The translations under genes and the position numbers were made by a program. A stretch of DNA of 64,000 nucleotides from Narthecium ossifragum. Lineage: Eukaryota; Streptophyta; Magnoliopsida; Dioscoreales; Nartheciaceae. Location of the stretch: contig OY986968.1 of assembly GCA_963920575.1 (NCBI GenBank), positions 2,309,001 to 2,373,000 on the forward strand, given 5' to 3'. Below the pieces are notes generated by a model. The model saw only the letters and a list, made by a program, of their open reading frames with translations, did not search any database and had not been told where the DNA came from. Shown piece after piece: positions 25,011-32,800 of this stretch. How positions within the stretch are numbered: the stretch's first letter is position 1; every line of letters starts with the position of its first letter.

Positions 25011-26538
25011 ATAGAGTTGGACTAGACACAGCTCGGGTAATATGTGACATAAGATTACCTGACTTTTTAACCATGAGCGTACCTCGAGATGAGAATTCTA
25101 ACTACTTTTTCAAAAAATAAATATTTTCTATTTTTACCAGTCAATAGGTTTGTCAGCCCCCTTTACTATTTGAAAGGGAAATTCGCCGGATTTTTCTTTT
25201 TTTTCAAAGGGGTGTGTTGGGGATTCGGGTTTAGGAATCTTATATATGTAATATGTATGTATTTTATGTATATATATGTATAATAAATTATGTATATGTA
25301 TTATATTTATGTATTGTGTCTATTTATCACTATCTCTCAACTTTTAGAAAGCCTGCAGTCATTAATGCAATATCCACTTTCCAAAAAAGACCGCATCTGT
25401 TTAACTAAGATGTCATTTTTCATAAATAAGGTTAAATTAGTAATAAAAATTGCCATATGGAATGAACCTAATATCGTGAATTTGACTTTTTCAGGTTTTG
25501 ACTCTTAATACCCTAATAGTGAGTTTGCTTATTTATCATTTGCTACTTTATTTTTTAGTGTTTACTGATCATATGTAAAATTAATGGACATTAGGCCACT
25601 ATATCACTATACGAAATAATAAAAGCGATTTAAAAAAAAAATCTAAGTGCACCGGGACCTAGATTAGTGTACCAACTAATCTACCGTACATCGTATCGAA
25701 GAAAGTATCCTACAACATACCCGTACCCGTACAACGTATCGGATCTGCCCACGACCTTGGTAACATTGATCTAATTGGTGCGGATGCCGGATACATGTTT
25801 GATCGAGCTTTCTATCCTCGCCGATGGAGGGGGTAACCTGTGAGCTTATAGTTCCATAGCTGATCGACTCGAGTCTATTGCACTATGTTATTTTTCCTTT
25901 AGTTTTACTAGATCTTGTTAGATGTTGGATGCTAGCCTATTGGGATGAGCCATCTTTGCTTTCTACTTGTATATAGTAGCACCCCTGGTCCTTTAGAGGG
26001 GATTATGCTTTCTGATAAAAGTTCTCTACGTTCTTTGTTTGCCTTCATGGTGATTCTGAGGGAACCTAGGTGGTGATTCCTCCTAGGATTGCTATCATCT
26101 TCTCCAAGTGGTGATTCTTGGAATTGGTGTGGCATCACCAATCTTCAGCATTTAATGCTGATGGGTGATTGCCATGTGGCAACCAACTAGAACCGGTGGT
26201 TTAGCGAGTTCCCGGGAAAGAGAGGCTGTTGTAATCACAATGAGTCATGGTGTAAGCAAAATGCAATGTCCTCGAAACAATTGGGCATGAAGATTGGAGT
26301 AGACATTAAAGATTAAATTTTTTGTGAATCATTTTATGTTTTTTTAACCATCAGCTTGCCTCAAGATGTGGTTGCAGACTAACTTGAATACTAATATAGC
26401 CTTTTGGTATAGTTTGCAGATTGAGTAATTACCTCACTTTGAATTCGCAATCATATCTATCTTGTAGCCATATCCCGAGGCTGATCCATGGTTAAAAAAC
26501 TGTTAAATGTTTCACAAAAATATTAACATTTAATGTGT

Positions 26539-26587
<49 letters not shown>

Positions 26588-29500
26588 CTCTCGATGTGTG
26601 TGTTAAGTTTGAAGTGATAGTATGTATGGATATCTGGACTTTGTAGTTTCATGTATTCTCTGCCCCTTCTCCTCCCTCCTCCCTCCCTCCCTCTCCGGAT
26701 ATCTCGAGTCTATTTCTAGTTTGATCTACTCTCTCCACCCTTCCCAAACCCCCTCTCTCTCTCGCGCGCGATCTTGATCTCGATGTGTTTGTGTGTGGAA
26801 AGTTTGAAGCGATAGTATGTACGGATCTCTCGAGTCTATCTCAAGTATGATGTATTCTTTGCAAACATTTTGTTAAATTAGGTTTGAAGCTATTATCCAG
26901 CCTGCAATTTATGTTAATATAGTGCTTCTTATTTTCCAAATCAGGAAAGATCTTGTGATTCACGTTGCATTTTACATTTCCATGACACTCTCTACATGTT
27001 AGAAAATGATTCTGATTTGTATAACATTTATCTGTACTCTATTTTCCCTCTTCAACTGCTCCACTTGAAGAAGTATGGGTATACTTGATTTGCAACATCA
27101 ATTTTAGATTTGAAAGGTTATATATCATTTTGCTATACTGAGCAGTTCTGAAATCATAATGTGATGTGAACTGACATGATTATTTGAATGGGCTTGCATA
27201 TAGACTTCGTTTAATTTAGCTTTATCGAACTATTGTTACAAGTTACAACCATATCTAATCCCCAGCCTTTGGGCTTAATTATTAAAAAAAGAAAAAGAAA
27301 CTATTTTTAATGTGCTATCTTGATTTCCTTGTCAACTTTAGTTTGATGAGTTTTTTCTCAACCATTTTGGGTTACAGCATCAGCAATGTCTATAAGGTTG
27401 TCCAGGCTAGGAAGGGAAGCATGTTGTTGGCATTGGCAATGGTAATGAAGTTCGACCATAAATCTCTACTCTTTTGGTCCTCAATTTCTTACTGGATTTT
27501 GTTCTCAGCTTTTCCCTTTTGGTATGCTTTTAGCTGGAGTTATTATCTGGTATGGATCTATGTTCTTTGATTCTTTTCTTTTACTGTAAGCTATAATCTA
27601 TTCTGGAAAATTGAGGTGCTTTTGTTGACAGTAAATTCTTTTGGACGTGACTTAAAACCCTTTTGCAGGTCTATATTGTCTCCCTCTGATATCATGCGGA
27701 ACCACCCACATTTACTTGTAATAGGAACTGGATTTGCATTTGGATTTCTTGTGGTAAGACGATTTCTCTCTTCAAATATTATCACTAATTTGCCATGTTT
27801 TGTCTTCCCTTAGGATTGAGATCCGAGATCAAGTGACGACATAATAAAAGCTCAAAGCTTTTACCTCTGCTATATGCTTGGTTGGAGAGGCAATGGGTAT
27901 AGGCACTTAGCATGGGGTGGGTTTTTTTTTTTTAAAAACAAATCTGTATCACAGCTATTGGCTTCTCTCAGAACGAAAATGAAAATGAAAATATGAGGTG
28001 TCTTGGGTGAAACTTGACTGGAACGACCTAATTCGAACTTTATACGCAATTGTCCTGGTAACTACTGATTCTTGCGTAAAAGCTATCCAATACTTGCATG
28101 TGCAACCTGTATATATCATTCCAGTTACTTATGGGCTGCTCAGGCCCTGCTATTTTGATTGTCTTTTTGATATGGCAACTCAGAAAAATATTGTTCTATC
28201 TCGGGGATGTGTTCTATGGGTGTATGTTCCATGGGTTTCTGTGTTGGCTGGCACGGACTGAAACTTATCGTGACAGTAGGATATTGGCACATGTCTAGTT
28301 TCGGCACATCCATGCCGTCTGGTACAGACTGCCCATGCTTGGCTATGCTAGTGACTTGCGCAGAGCGTGCCAGCGGCATGGTAATCCATGGCATGTTCAT
28401 TCTTTATGTGGGTTTGCAATCCATACTTGCATATTTTATGCCATAGGTAACAATATAATTAAGCTGATAAACTTTCTTTTGCTTGTTAGTTAATACTATG
28501 GTACTCCTTGCATATGTTTAACCCTAAAGTATCTCAACTTTTCTTAAGCTCATCTTTTGTTTGGAGATGTGGTCTGCTTTTGGTAAAGCCTTTTAACTAG
28601 TCATGTGTGTGCAGGTTTATACCCTCTGCATAACTATACCTTGTGATGTGCTCTCTCAATGTCCTCAATGTGTGTGGTTTACTGAAGCTGCTTGCATACT
28701 TATGCACTTGTAATGCAATTTGATTGGCAGGGAAGAGTTATTCTGGCCCACCTCTGTGATGAACCTAAAGGCTTGAAAACTGGAATGTGCATGGTACAAC
28801 AGCTTACTCACTCTGTTCTCTCTCCCAACTTTAATTCACGACGTTCATTTACTGCTTACATGTGAACTACACAGTAGCTGCATTTATCCTATAATTTTCC
28901 CATTACCATTAACATGGTGCTCTGCATGTTTTTGTTTTTTAAAATGGAACTGGATTCAAGAGATTAATATATTTCTTTGAGACAGTCGCTACTTTATCTT
29001 CCTTTTGCCATTGCAAATGCGCTGACTGCTCGGCTCAATGATGGGTATGCTTTGTCTGAAGATATCATAAATCTGATTCTGCATGATTATATCACCTATA
29101 ACTTAATTTTCCTGACTTTTTGGCTGCAGAGTTCCCTTGGTGGAGGAGCATTTAGTTCTTCTCTTGTATTGTGTATTCACAGGTAGATTCTTATGCTGCT
29201 TCTATTTCTGAGTCCTATCTAAATAATCGAATTTGTGAATTGTCTCAAACTGATCCCTTGTGTGGTGGACATGCTGAAATGCTGGGAATATCTTCTTGTA
29301 GGCTCTGCATTAAAAACCAAGTAAACTAGGTTATTGTAGTTTTCTGGTTATATATTTCCTCATTTCTGGCATATCCTATGAACCTAGAGTCAACCTTTTA
29401 CGTTTTCTTTTTTCTTTTTGGTTACCAATATGCTTACATTCCTAGAGTTTGATGATAAGGTCCCTTGCCTCACTTGTTCTCCTATGTGAAACAGTTGGAC

Positions 29501-29677
29501 TCTACTCCCATTTTGCTACTTCCGTCATTCATGAAATCACCGATGCCTTGGGCATTTATTGCTTCAGGTAACAAAACATTGTGGTTTATTGAATTTCTTG
29601 AGCAAGAAATGTAAACCTACAGCCATCTCTAAATTCTTTGCTCATTGGATGGCAGGATAACGCGGAAAGAAGCTTAA
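8243..29677 (+). CDS. AAPT1: Aminoalcohol phosphotransferase (choline/ethanolaminephosphotransferase), complete
   Basis: The enzyme moves phosphocholine or phosphoethanolamine from the CDP-alcohol to diacylglycerol, the last step of PC/PE synthesis in the ER membrane. Eighteen exons join in frame to 1170 bp (389 aa, the usual plant length): 8243-8379, 10288-10297, 10392-10442, 11246-11323, 15819-15894, 15976-15998, 16078-16178, 16798-16892, 17035-17103, 17718-17787, 27378-27441, 27509-27549, 27669-27753, 28731-28793, 28986-29044, 29130-29182, 29495-29567, 29656-29677. All introns are GT-AG. The family signature DG-x2-AR-x8-G-x3-D-x3-D is complete at residues 98-120, across exons 5 and 6. The protein starts [20 protein letters not shown] and ends ITRKEA; several hydrophobic helices follow the catalytic motif. 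The ATG comes one base after an AG acceptor, so the 5' UTR is probably split by a 135-bp intron (8108-8242). Exon 2 is only 10 bp. Intron 10 (17788-27377) is swollen by transposons, yet every exon is intact, so the gene is probably functional. Confidence 0.96.
8898..9994. mobile_element. Tourist/PIF-Harbinger-like MITE in AAPT intron 1, with nested hAT element
   Basis: Imperfect terminal inverted repeats: the left end reads tctctgtttggtgtggggtt and the reverse complement of the right end reads gcccccgtttggtatggggt. TAA flanks both ends (8895-8897 and 9995-9997), a TWA-type target duplication. The shell is about 600 bp and AT-rich inside; the rest is a later insertion (9093-9581). It has no coding capacity. 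Confidence 0.7.
9093..9581. mobile_element. Non-autonomous hAT element rich in GGGTCGGGT motifs
   Basis: The ends are TAGGGGTGGCAA and TTACCACCCCTA, flanked on both sides by the same 8-bp sequence ATTGCAAT (9085-9092, 9582-9589), an 8-bp target-site duplication as made by hAT transposases. The inside is an irregular array of gggtcgggt/cccgacccg units in both orientations, which would fold strongly. No ORF encodes a transposase. Confidence 0.85.
12921..13751. mobile_element. Element with about 250-bp inverted repeats in AAPT intron 4
   Basis: The left arm (about 12921-13178) and the right arm (about 13487-13751) are reverse complements with scattered differences; shared blocks include ctaaataattaatgattc and gttataacaaattca. 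The roughly 300-bp centre holds two smaller inverted structures: a pair around cttaagtcattgttta / taaacaatgacttaa (about 13185-13250), and a GC-rich part (13260-13480) starting agtgtttggatgccc and ending cgccaagcacgccctta, full of ggattccg/cggaatcc. The long arms suggest a non-autonomous Mutator-like or foldback element that received later insertions. The exact ends and target duplication were not settled. Confidence 0.65.
14562..14640 (+). repeat. Homopolymer T and G run with (TGG)n
   Basis: A run of T is followed by a run of about 18 G, then TGG repeats and a TG-rich tail. It lies in AAPT intron 4. Such runs are assembly-prone and can form G-quadruplexes on the plus strand. Confidence 0.85.
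14939..15140 (+). repeat. Tandem duplication, two diverged copies of about 100 bp
   Basis: Copy 1 (about 14939-15043) and copy 2 (about 15044-15140) share the order gacaag.caatcact, gggttagattagggg, aaacactgctaa.gcagtat and tacctct. Copy 1 has about 13 extra bases in the middle. No coding role is seen. Confidence 0.75.
15136..15360. mobile_element. Foldback MITE in AAPT intron 4
   Basis: The left end is aggctgtttggatg and the right end catcaaaccaaacagcct. A second, inner palindrome pairs cttgatgttgcatcgggtgat with atcaccccatgcaacatcaag. About 225 bp, no coding capacity. Flanking TCA/TCA is a possible 3-bp target duplication (Harbinger-like), not certain. Confidence 0.65.
19071..19290 (+). 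repeat. Dispersed repeat with internal direct duplication
   Basis: A 29-base piece beginning ggcgtcgctcgaagtgtc occurs at about 19071 and again at about 19163. A second piece (tatgtggtatgggtacgcgg) occurs at about 19095 and again near 19243. The right part resembles, in inverted orientation, the sequence at 25660-25775. Confidence 0.7.
19785..20035 (+). repeat. CT-rich low-complexity arm
   Basis: Long runs of ctctct with interspersed cattaaatgca motifs. The sequence at 20890-21190 on the minus strand repeats this pattern, including the flanking gagtattccaat and gatat motifs, so the two are diverged inverted copies. Confidence 0.75.
20049..20084 (+). repeat. (TA)n microsatellite
   Basis: A pure TA run beside a Helitron-like terminus. 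Plant Helitrons insert between A and T, so TA runs are frequent landing sites. Confidence 0.85.
20085..20120 (-). mobile_element. Helitron-like 3' terminus, minus strand
   Basis: Read on the minus strand, a perfect hairpin (CCTGCC-loop-GGCAGG, 20098-20113) is followed after a few bases by CTAG and then T (20086-20089). A hairpin about 10 bases before CTRR|T is the Helitron 3' signature. The body would extend to higher coordinates. Confidence 0.6.
20890..21190 (-). repeat. GA-rich arm, inverted copy of the 19.8-20.0 kb CT-rich arm
   Basis: gagaga runs with tgcatttaatga motifs. It is the reverse-strand relative of 19785-20035 and lies between two oppositely facing Helitron-like ends. Confidence 0.7.
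21500..21548 (+). mobile_element. Helitron-like 3' terminus, plus strand
   Basis: The hairpin GTGC-TAGGTG-GCAC is followed by agggcccac and CTAG|T at 21544-21548, then a TA run. It is close in sequence to the terminus at 21784. Confidence 0.55.
21740..21784 (+). mobile_element. Second Helitron-like 3' terminus, plus strand
   Basis: A weak hairpin around cgtgctatgtggcatgg is followed by gggcccac and CTAG|T (21780-21784), then tatatta. The last 15 bases match the terminus at 21548 almost exactly, so both belong to one family. Confidence 0.55.
22274..22772 (+). pseudogene. Fragment of an uncharacterised plant gene (At3g50340-like family)
   Basis: A frame opens at 22274 ([13 protein letters not shown]) and carries blocks I associate with a plant-only protein family of unknown function: [29 protein letters not shown]-like [27 protein letters not shown] and LLAGN. 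A TAG at 22460-22462 follows SSPGFPD, where the family normally has Trp. After LLAGN the frame shifts; the next block, [14 protein letters not shown], is in another frame and ends at TGA 22770-22772. One nonsense and one frameshift make this a dead copy. The family name is from memory and not certain. No introns are visible. Confidence 0.55.
22773..23361. other. GC-rich sequence of unknown origin before the assembly gap
   Basis: GC-rich, coding-like DNA with two copies of tccaaacccacatccgg/agcgg-type text (about 22858 and 22947), suggesting small internal duplications. No protein family was recognised. It becomes AT-rich after 23260. Confidence 0.4.
23362..23561. other. Assembly gap (200 N)
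   Basis: Exactly 200 N, the usual placeholder for a gap of unknown length. Frames that appear to cross it are meaningless. Confidence 0.99.
23636..24202 (-). pseudogene. Fragment of an unidentified plant gene, one in-frame stop
   Basis: On the minus strand one frame runs from 24202 to 23636 with a single TAG near 23987. It reads as real protein: [21 protein letters not shown], then after the stop [19 protein letters not shown], and a long acidic region ([32 protein letters not shown]). The order of a basic Cys motif, a Trp-rich block and an acidic tail looks like a conserved plant protein, but I cannot name it. It is antisense to the gene fragments on either side, so the three pieces cannot come from one gene. 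Confidence 0.5.
24299..24690 (+). pseudogene. Aspartyl protease (nepenthesin-type, AED3-like) fragment
   Basis: Plant nepenthesin-type aspartyl proteases are secreted endopeptidases. In one frame the stretch from about 24340 to 24660 gives [70 protein letters not shown] and [16 protein letters not shown]. These are the [11 protein letters not shown] and FSYCLP landmarks between the two catalytic Asp motifs. Both catalytic Asp blocks are missing. A small deletion just after TTPLL shifts the frame; the continuing YFVNMT block is in another frame. The left side (24180-24340) is proline-coding CCTCCT repeat. A captured fragment, not an active gene. Confidence 0.7.
24877..25010 (+). repeat. Compound microsatellite (TATG)n (GAGT)n (GAGC)n (TG)n
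   Basis: Four simple repeats follow each other without spacers and grade into one another. It lies in AAPT intron 10. Confidence 0.9.
25660..25775 (-). repeat. Inverted partner of the 19.19-19.29 kb repeat
   Basis: Reverse-complemented, this stretch shows the same succession as 19190-19285: ccaatt, caatgttacca.gg, a run of gtac/ggta motifs, atactttct, and gatgtacg. The two copies bracket the Helitron-like and gene-fragment block. Confidence 0.6.
26541..26590 (+). repeat. (TC)n microsatellite
   Basis: About 20 TC units, followed by further CT-rich text to 26770 with two copies of a ggatatctcgagtctat-like piece (about 26695 and 26824). Confidence 0.85.
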
Positions 29678-30084
29678 AATGGCGGTTCAATATTCCTTCT
29701 CTCAGTTACGTTATCTATATTATTCGAGTATTGCCCTCTCTAAAGCCAGAAAGATGACCATCCTCAATTGATTTCTCTTAAGTAATTTGGCTTAAAAAAC
29801 CATTCATTGGGGGCAGGCAGGATTCTGTTCGAGGACAAGTAAAGCTGAAAACTGATTTGTAAAACCACTTCTAGTTTGACAGATTGATCTTTTAACATAA
29901 TTTTTGTGCAAGGTGTGTAATTTTGCATCGTCATTTTTGCGAGCATATATAGATGCAAAGACCTTGTAATCTAGTTCTTGCAGAAAATTTTGCTTTACTA
30001 TGATCTTCTTGTGTAAAATCCCTTCAAGTTTGACAGATTATTGCATGAATTGTCTTTATTTTTAGAAGGTTTAAAATAGCATAC
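29678..30084 (+). other. AAPT 3' region
   Basis: AT-rich DNA after the AAPT stop that probably holds the 3' UTR. No clear AATAAA close to the stop was singled out, and no other gene is seen. Confidence 0.4.
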
Positions 30085-31957
30085 TATGGCGGGGGCCCAT
30101 CTGGGAGGGATTCGGGGGGCCTCAAGTAGTCAAGTTACTTGAGGCCCTCAAGTAACTTATCCTGAATGGACGGCCAGGATTTAATGTCGACCTACGTTAA
30201 AGAGCCCCCAAATGATTAAAAAAAAAAGAACCCTCGAGCCCCTCTCGATGGCAACGGAGGAGACGGTGGAGGAGAGATTGGCGAGGGGATGAGTGACGAT
30301 AGGAGATGGGACAGACAGGACATGGATGAGGGGAGAATGTAGGCGAGGGTGGTGCCAAGGCGGGGAGTTGTGAGCTCGACGGTGGAAGTTAGCATCGCCG
30401 TCGGTAGCTAGCGTTGGTTTTTAATAGCTTTGTTGTTTTGATTACTATTAGTTATGGTTTGTGTTGACACTAAGGGGGTGTTTGATTATTTGTATTAGCT
30501 AATGCAGTGCATTGCTCAATGCAATGCATTGCATCTGCTAAAATAACCATTTTGACTGTTTTTGCTAATGCAACATTGGAGGCCCTTTTTGCATAGTGGC
30601 CAACCAAACAGCATGTTGTATTAGCTGATGTATGCATTAGTTAATGCAGTGGCCAACCAAACACTGGTATAGACTAAAATGCTGCATTAGCTCATGCATG
30701 CATCAGCTAATACAAGCAACCAAACACCCTCTAAATTCATAGTCTTTTGTGTTTTGGAAACCCATTTATGATTTAATATAGATATCCAAATATCACAATC
30801 ATATCATATTATTAATGTCATAAAAAGTTTAATAAATATTAAAATCGGAATACATGGTGGTATTCTCACCACTAGCATTCAGGGGTGACCATGTCCCCCA
30901 TTCCATGGTGAAACAAACACAAAAATTGAAAAAGTTACTAGATTATGTTTCCATTCCAACACCAAATAAATAACAAAAATGACATTTCATTCCACCACCA
31001 ACAAACAAACAGCAAAAGTGACATTCCATTCCATTCCATTTCACTGGAATCACATTCCATTCCAACCACATTCTAAAAGTATTCCAACGAAACAAACGCC
31101 TAAGAGAGTCTTTAGCTTTTGAATGAAAAACACAGCAGATGTTCTGTGAAGAAAAAACAGAGCTTTTCAAAGTTCTGGTCTTTAGTGTCATCCCCTATTC
31201 TCTCTCCATTGTTCTATTTCTCTCCTACAATACATTCCAACGTCTCTCTTTTTCTCGTGTTATTCTTGCCATCTCTCCCGCAAAACACTAAGAAAATTCT
31301 GAAAAAAATAAATGAGTCATTAAAGAGTTTAAGCAGACAATTGCAAGAGAGTTCACAACAATAACGTCTGTCTTGAGCTTTCTTCGGCAATCAGGATGCC
31401 GTAAACACAAGACTAAATAAAAATCAAAACTGCCTTTAATCAACTTCTTCAATATGATGTTTTGCATCTGAAGAATTACACATGTAGTAATTATAAAACC
31501 AACATGTTAGGGTTCTTACTCGTTTTTTTTGACAATATAAAACCAACAAGTTAGCTACAGGTGATGATGCTAACTTCCGCTGTCGTCTTCGATGAGAGCA
31601 CGCTCCTCGCGGCTCGTAGCTCCCCGCCTTGGCGCCACCCTCGCCTACCTTCCCCTCTCGTCCACGTCCCGTCTCGTCTCCTATTGTCGCTCATCCCCTC
31701 ATCAATCTCTCATCCACCATCGGGTTGTCTTTTATTATTATTATTATTATCGTTTGGGGGCTTTTTAACGCAGGTCCTATGAGGTTAAATTCTAGCCGTC
31801 CATCTGACTACTTGAGGGCCCGGATAAGTTAATTGAGGGCTTACACCTTAACTTGACTATTTGAGGCCCCCGAATCCCTGATGTCTGCGTCATAAGTAAC
31901 TTGACTACTTGAGGCCCCCCGAAGGGCCCGAATCCCTCAGGAGATGTCTGCGTCATA
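30085..31957. mobile_element. Element with inverted repeats of over 300 bp (Mutator-like/foldback)
   Basis: The left arm (about 30085-30410) and the right arm (about 31565-31957) are reverse complements: the outer part shares ggcctcaagtagtcaagtta and gggattcgggg, the inner part shares a GC-rich piece (tcctcttcc/gaggagacgg-type text, ccaaggcggggag, ggtggaagttagcatc). The right arm has an extra internal duplication of ttgactacttgaggccccc (about 31853-31918). No transposase is visible. The centre holds nested MITEs and AT-rich text. The exact ends are uncertain. Confidence 0.7.
30474..30731. mobile_element. Tourist-like MITE nested in the long-TIR element
   Basis: The ends are gggggtgtttgatt and aaccaaacaccctc, followed inwards by ttgtattagctaatgcag and catcagctaatacaag. 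TAA flanks both sides (30471-30473, 30732-30734). The interior repeats tgcattagct in both orientations. No coding capacity. Confidence 0.8.
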
Positions 31958-32700
31958 TTTTCTTATCAAGTGTACATGGACAAACATCGAAAAAGGCAGG
32001 TTCTTAGCTAAGTGCTTTTCCACGTGGCAGTTTCGTGTATTTGCCTCACGCTTGTTGCCCACGTGTTGAGGGACGTGAATAAATTGTAGGAATCTCTTCG
32101 AATTCGTCTGGTATATGATCCCGGCGGCCTTCCGTTTCTATTTCTCTCCTCCCGCCCTATGGTTTGTGACGTATAGCCCCCGTTTGTGCCTTCAACGAAG
32201 CCGTTTCCCAAATAACCTTATGCAAAGTTGCAATTGTACCCCTGCAGGATACTTGAAATCCAACTAATCCTAAAAAGAAAAAAAATATAACTAGCTTTTC
32301 GACTACGAAGAGTATTCCCTCGTTTGGTTTGGTAAGCATAAAAAGTCTGATTCCCCCAAAAATGAATATACGTCCCTCCTAAAAACAATTTAATTCTTCA
32401 AAAAAAAAAAAAAACATAACAATGCCACGTGTCAGGAATGGGTCCCCCTCAAAGAGTAAAGGAGCATATCTGCAGTTAAAACTTAAAACCCGAAAATCAT
32501 CAAGGGGTACTTTGGAGTTTTCAGTTGTTTAGGAATACAAAGAGGAGGTTAGTATTGTAATTTTAGCTACTCCATGAAGGGAGGCCGAAGGGCGTCTCTT
32601 TCTCTTCTCCCTCTCTCTGTTCCTCTGTTCTCCTCACCACCACTCCTACCCAAAACGAGGAATAGCGAAAGCTAACGGACATATCCTCCAAAAATAGTAG
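31958..32700 (+). promoter_or_regulatory. Upstream region of the PRM1-like gene with three G-boxes
   Basis: CACGTG occurs at 32021-32026, 32060-32065 and 32426-32431. The last sits in gccacgtgtc, an ABRE-like context for bZIP/bHLH factors. A CT-rich tract (32595-32640) just before the start is typical of a plant 5' UTR. No clear TATA box was seen. The role is inferred from motifs only. Confidence 0.5.
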
Positions 32701-32800
32701 CTTGGATTCCCTTATGATTGTACGTGGCAAAAAGTTTTCTTCTTGCCCATCATCTTATCGTCCTCCTCGTCCTCGGATTCCTTTTGTTGGTAGGAGAAGC

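Larger units (their letters stand above)
17788..27377 (+). other. AAPT intron 10, 9.6 kb, transposon-packed
   Basis: The donor is GTAAGC at 17788 and the acceptor is TTACAG ending at 27377. The first kilobase (17788-18850) is plain AT-rich intron. The rest is transposon debris described separately: dispersed repeats (19.07-19.29 and 25.66-25.77 kb), CT-rich inverted arms, Helitron-like termini, captured gene fragments, microsatellites and one assembly gap. Other AAPT introns are mostly 80-1900 bp, apart from intron 4 (4.5 kb). Confidence 0.9.
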
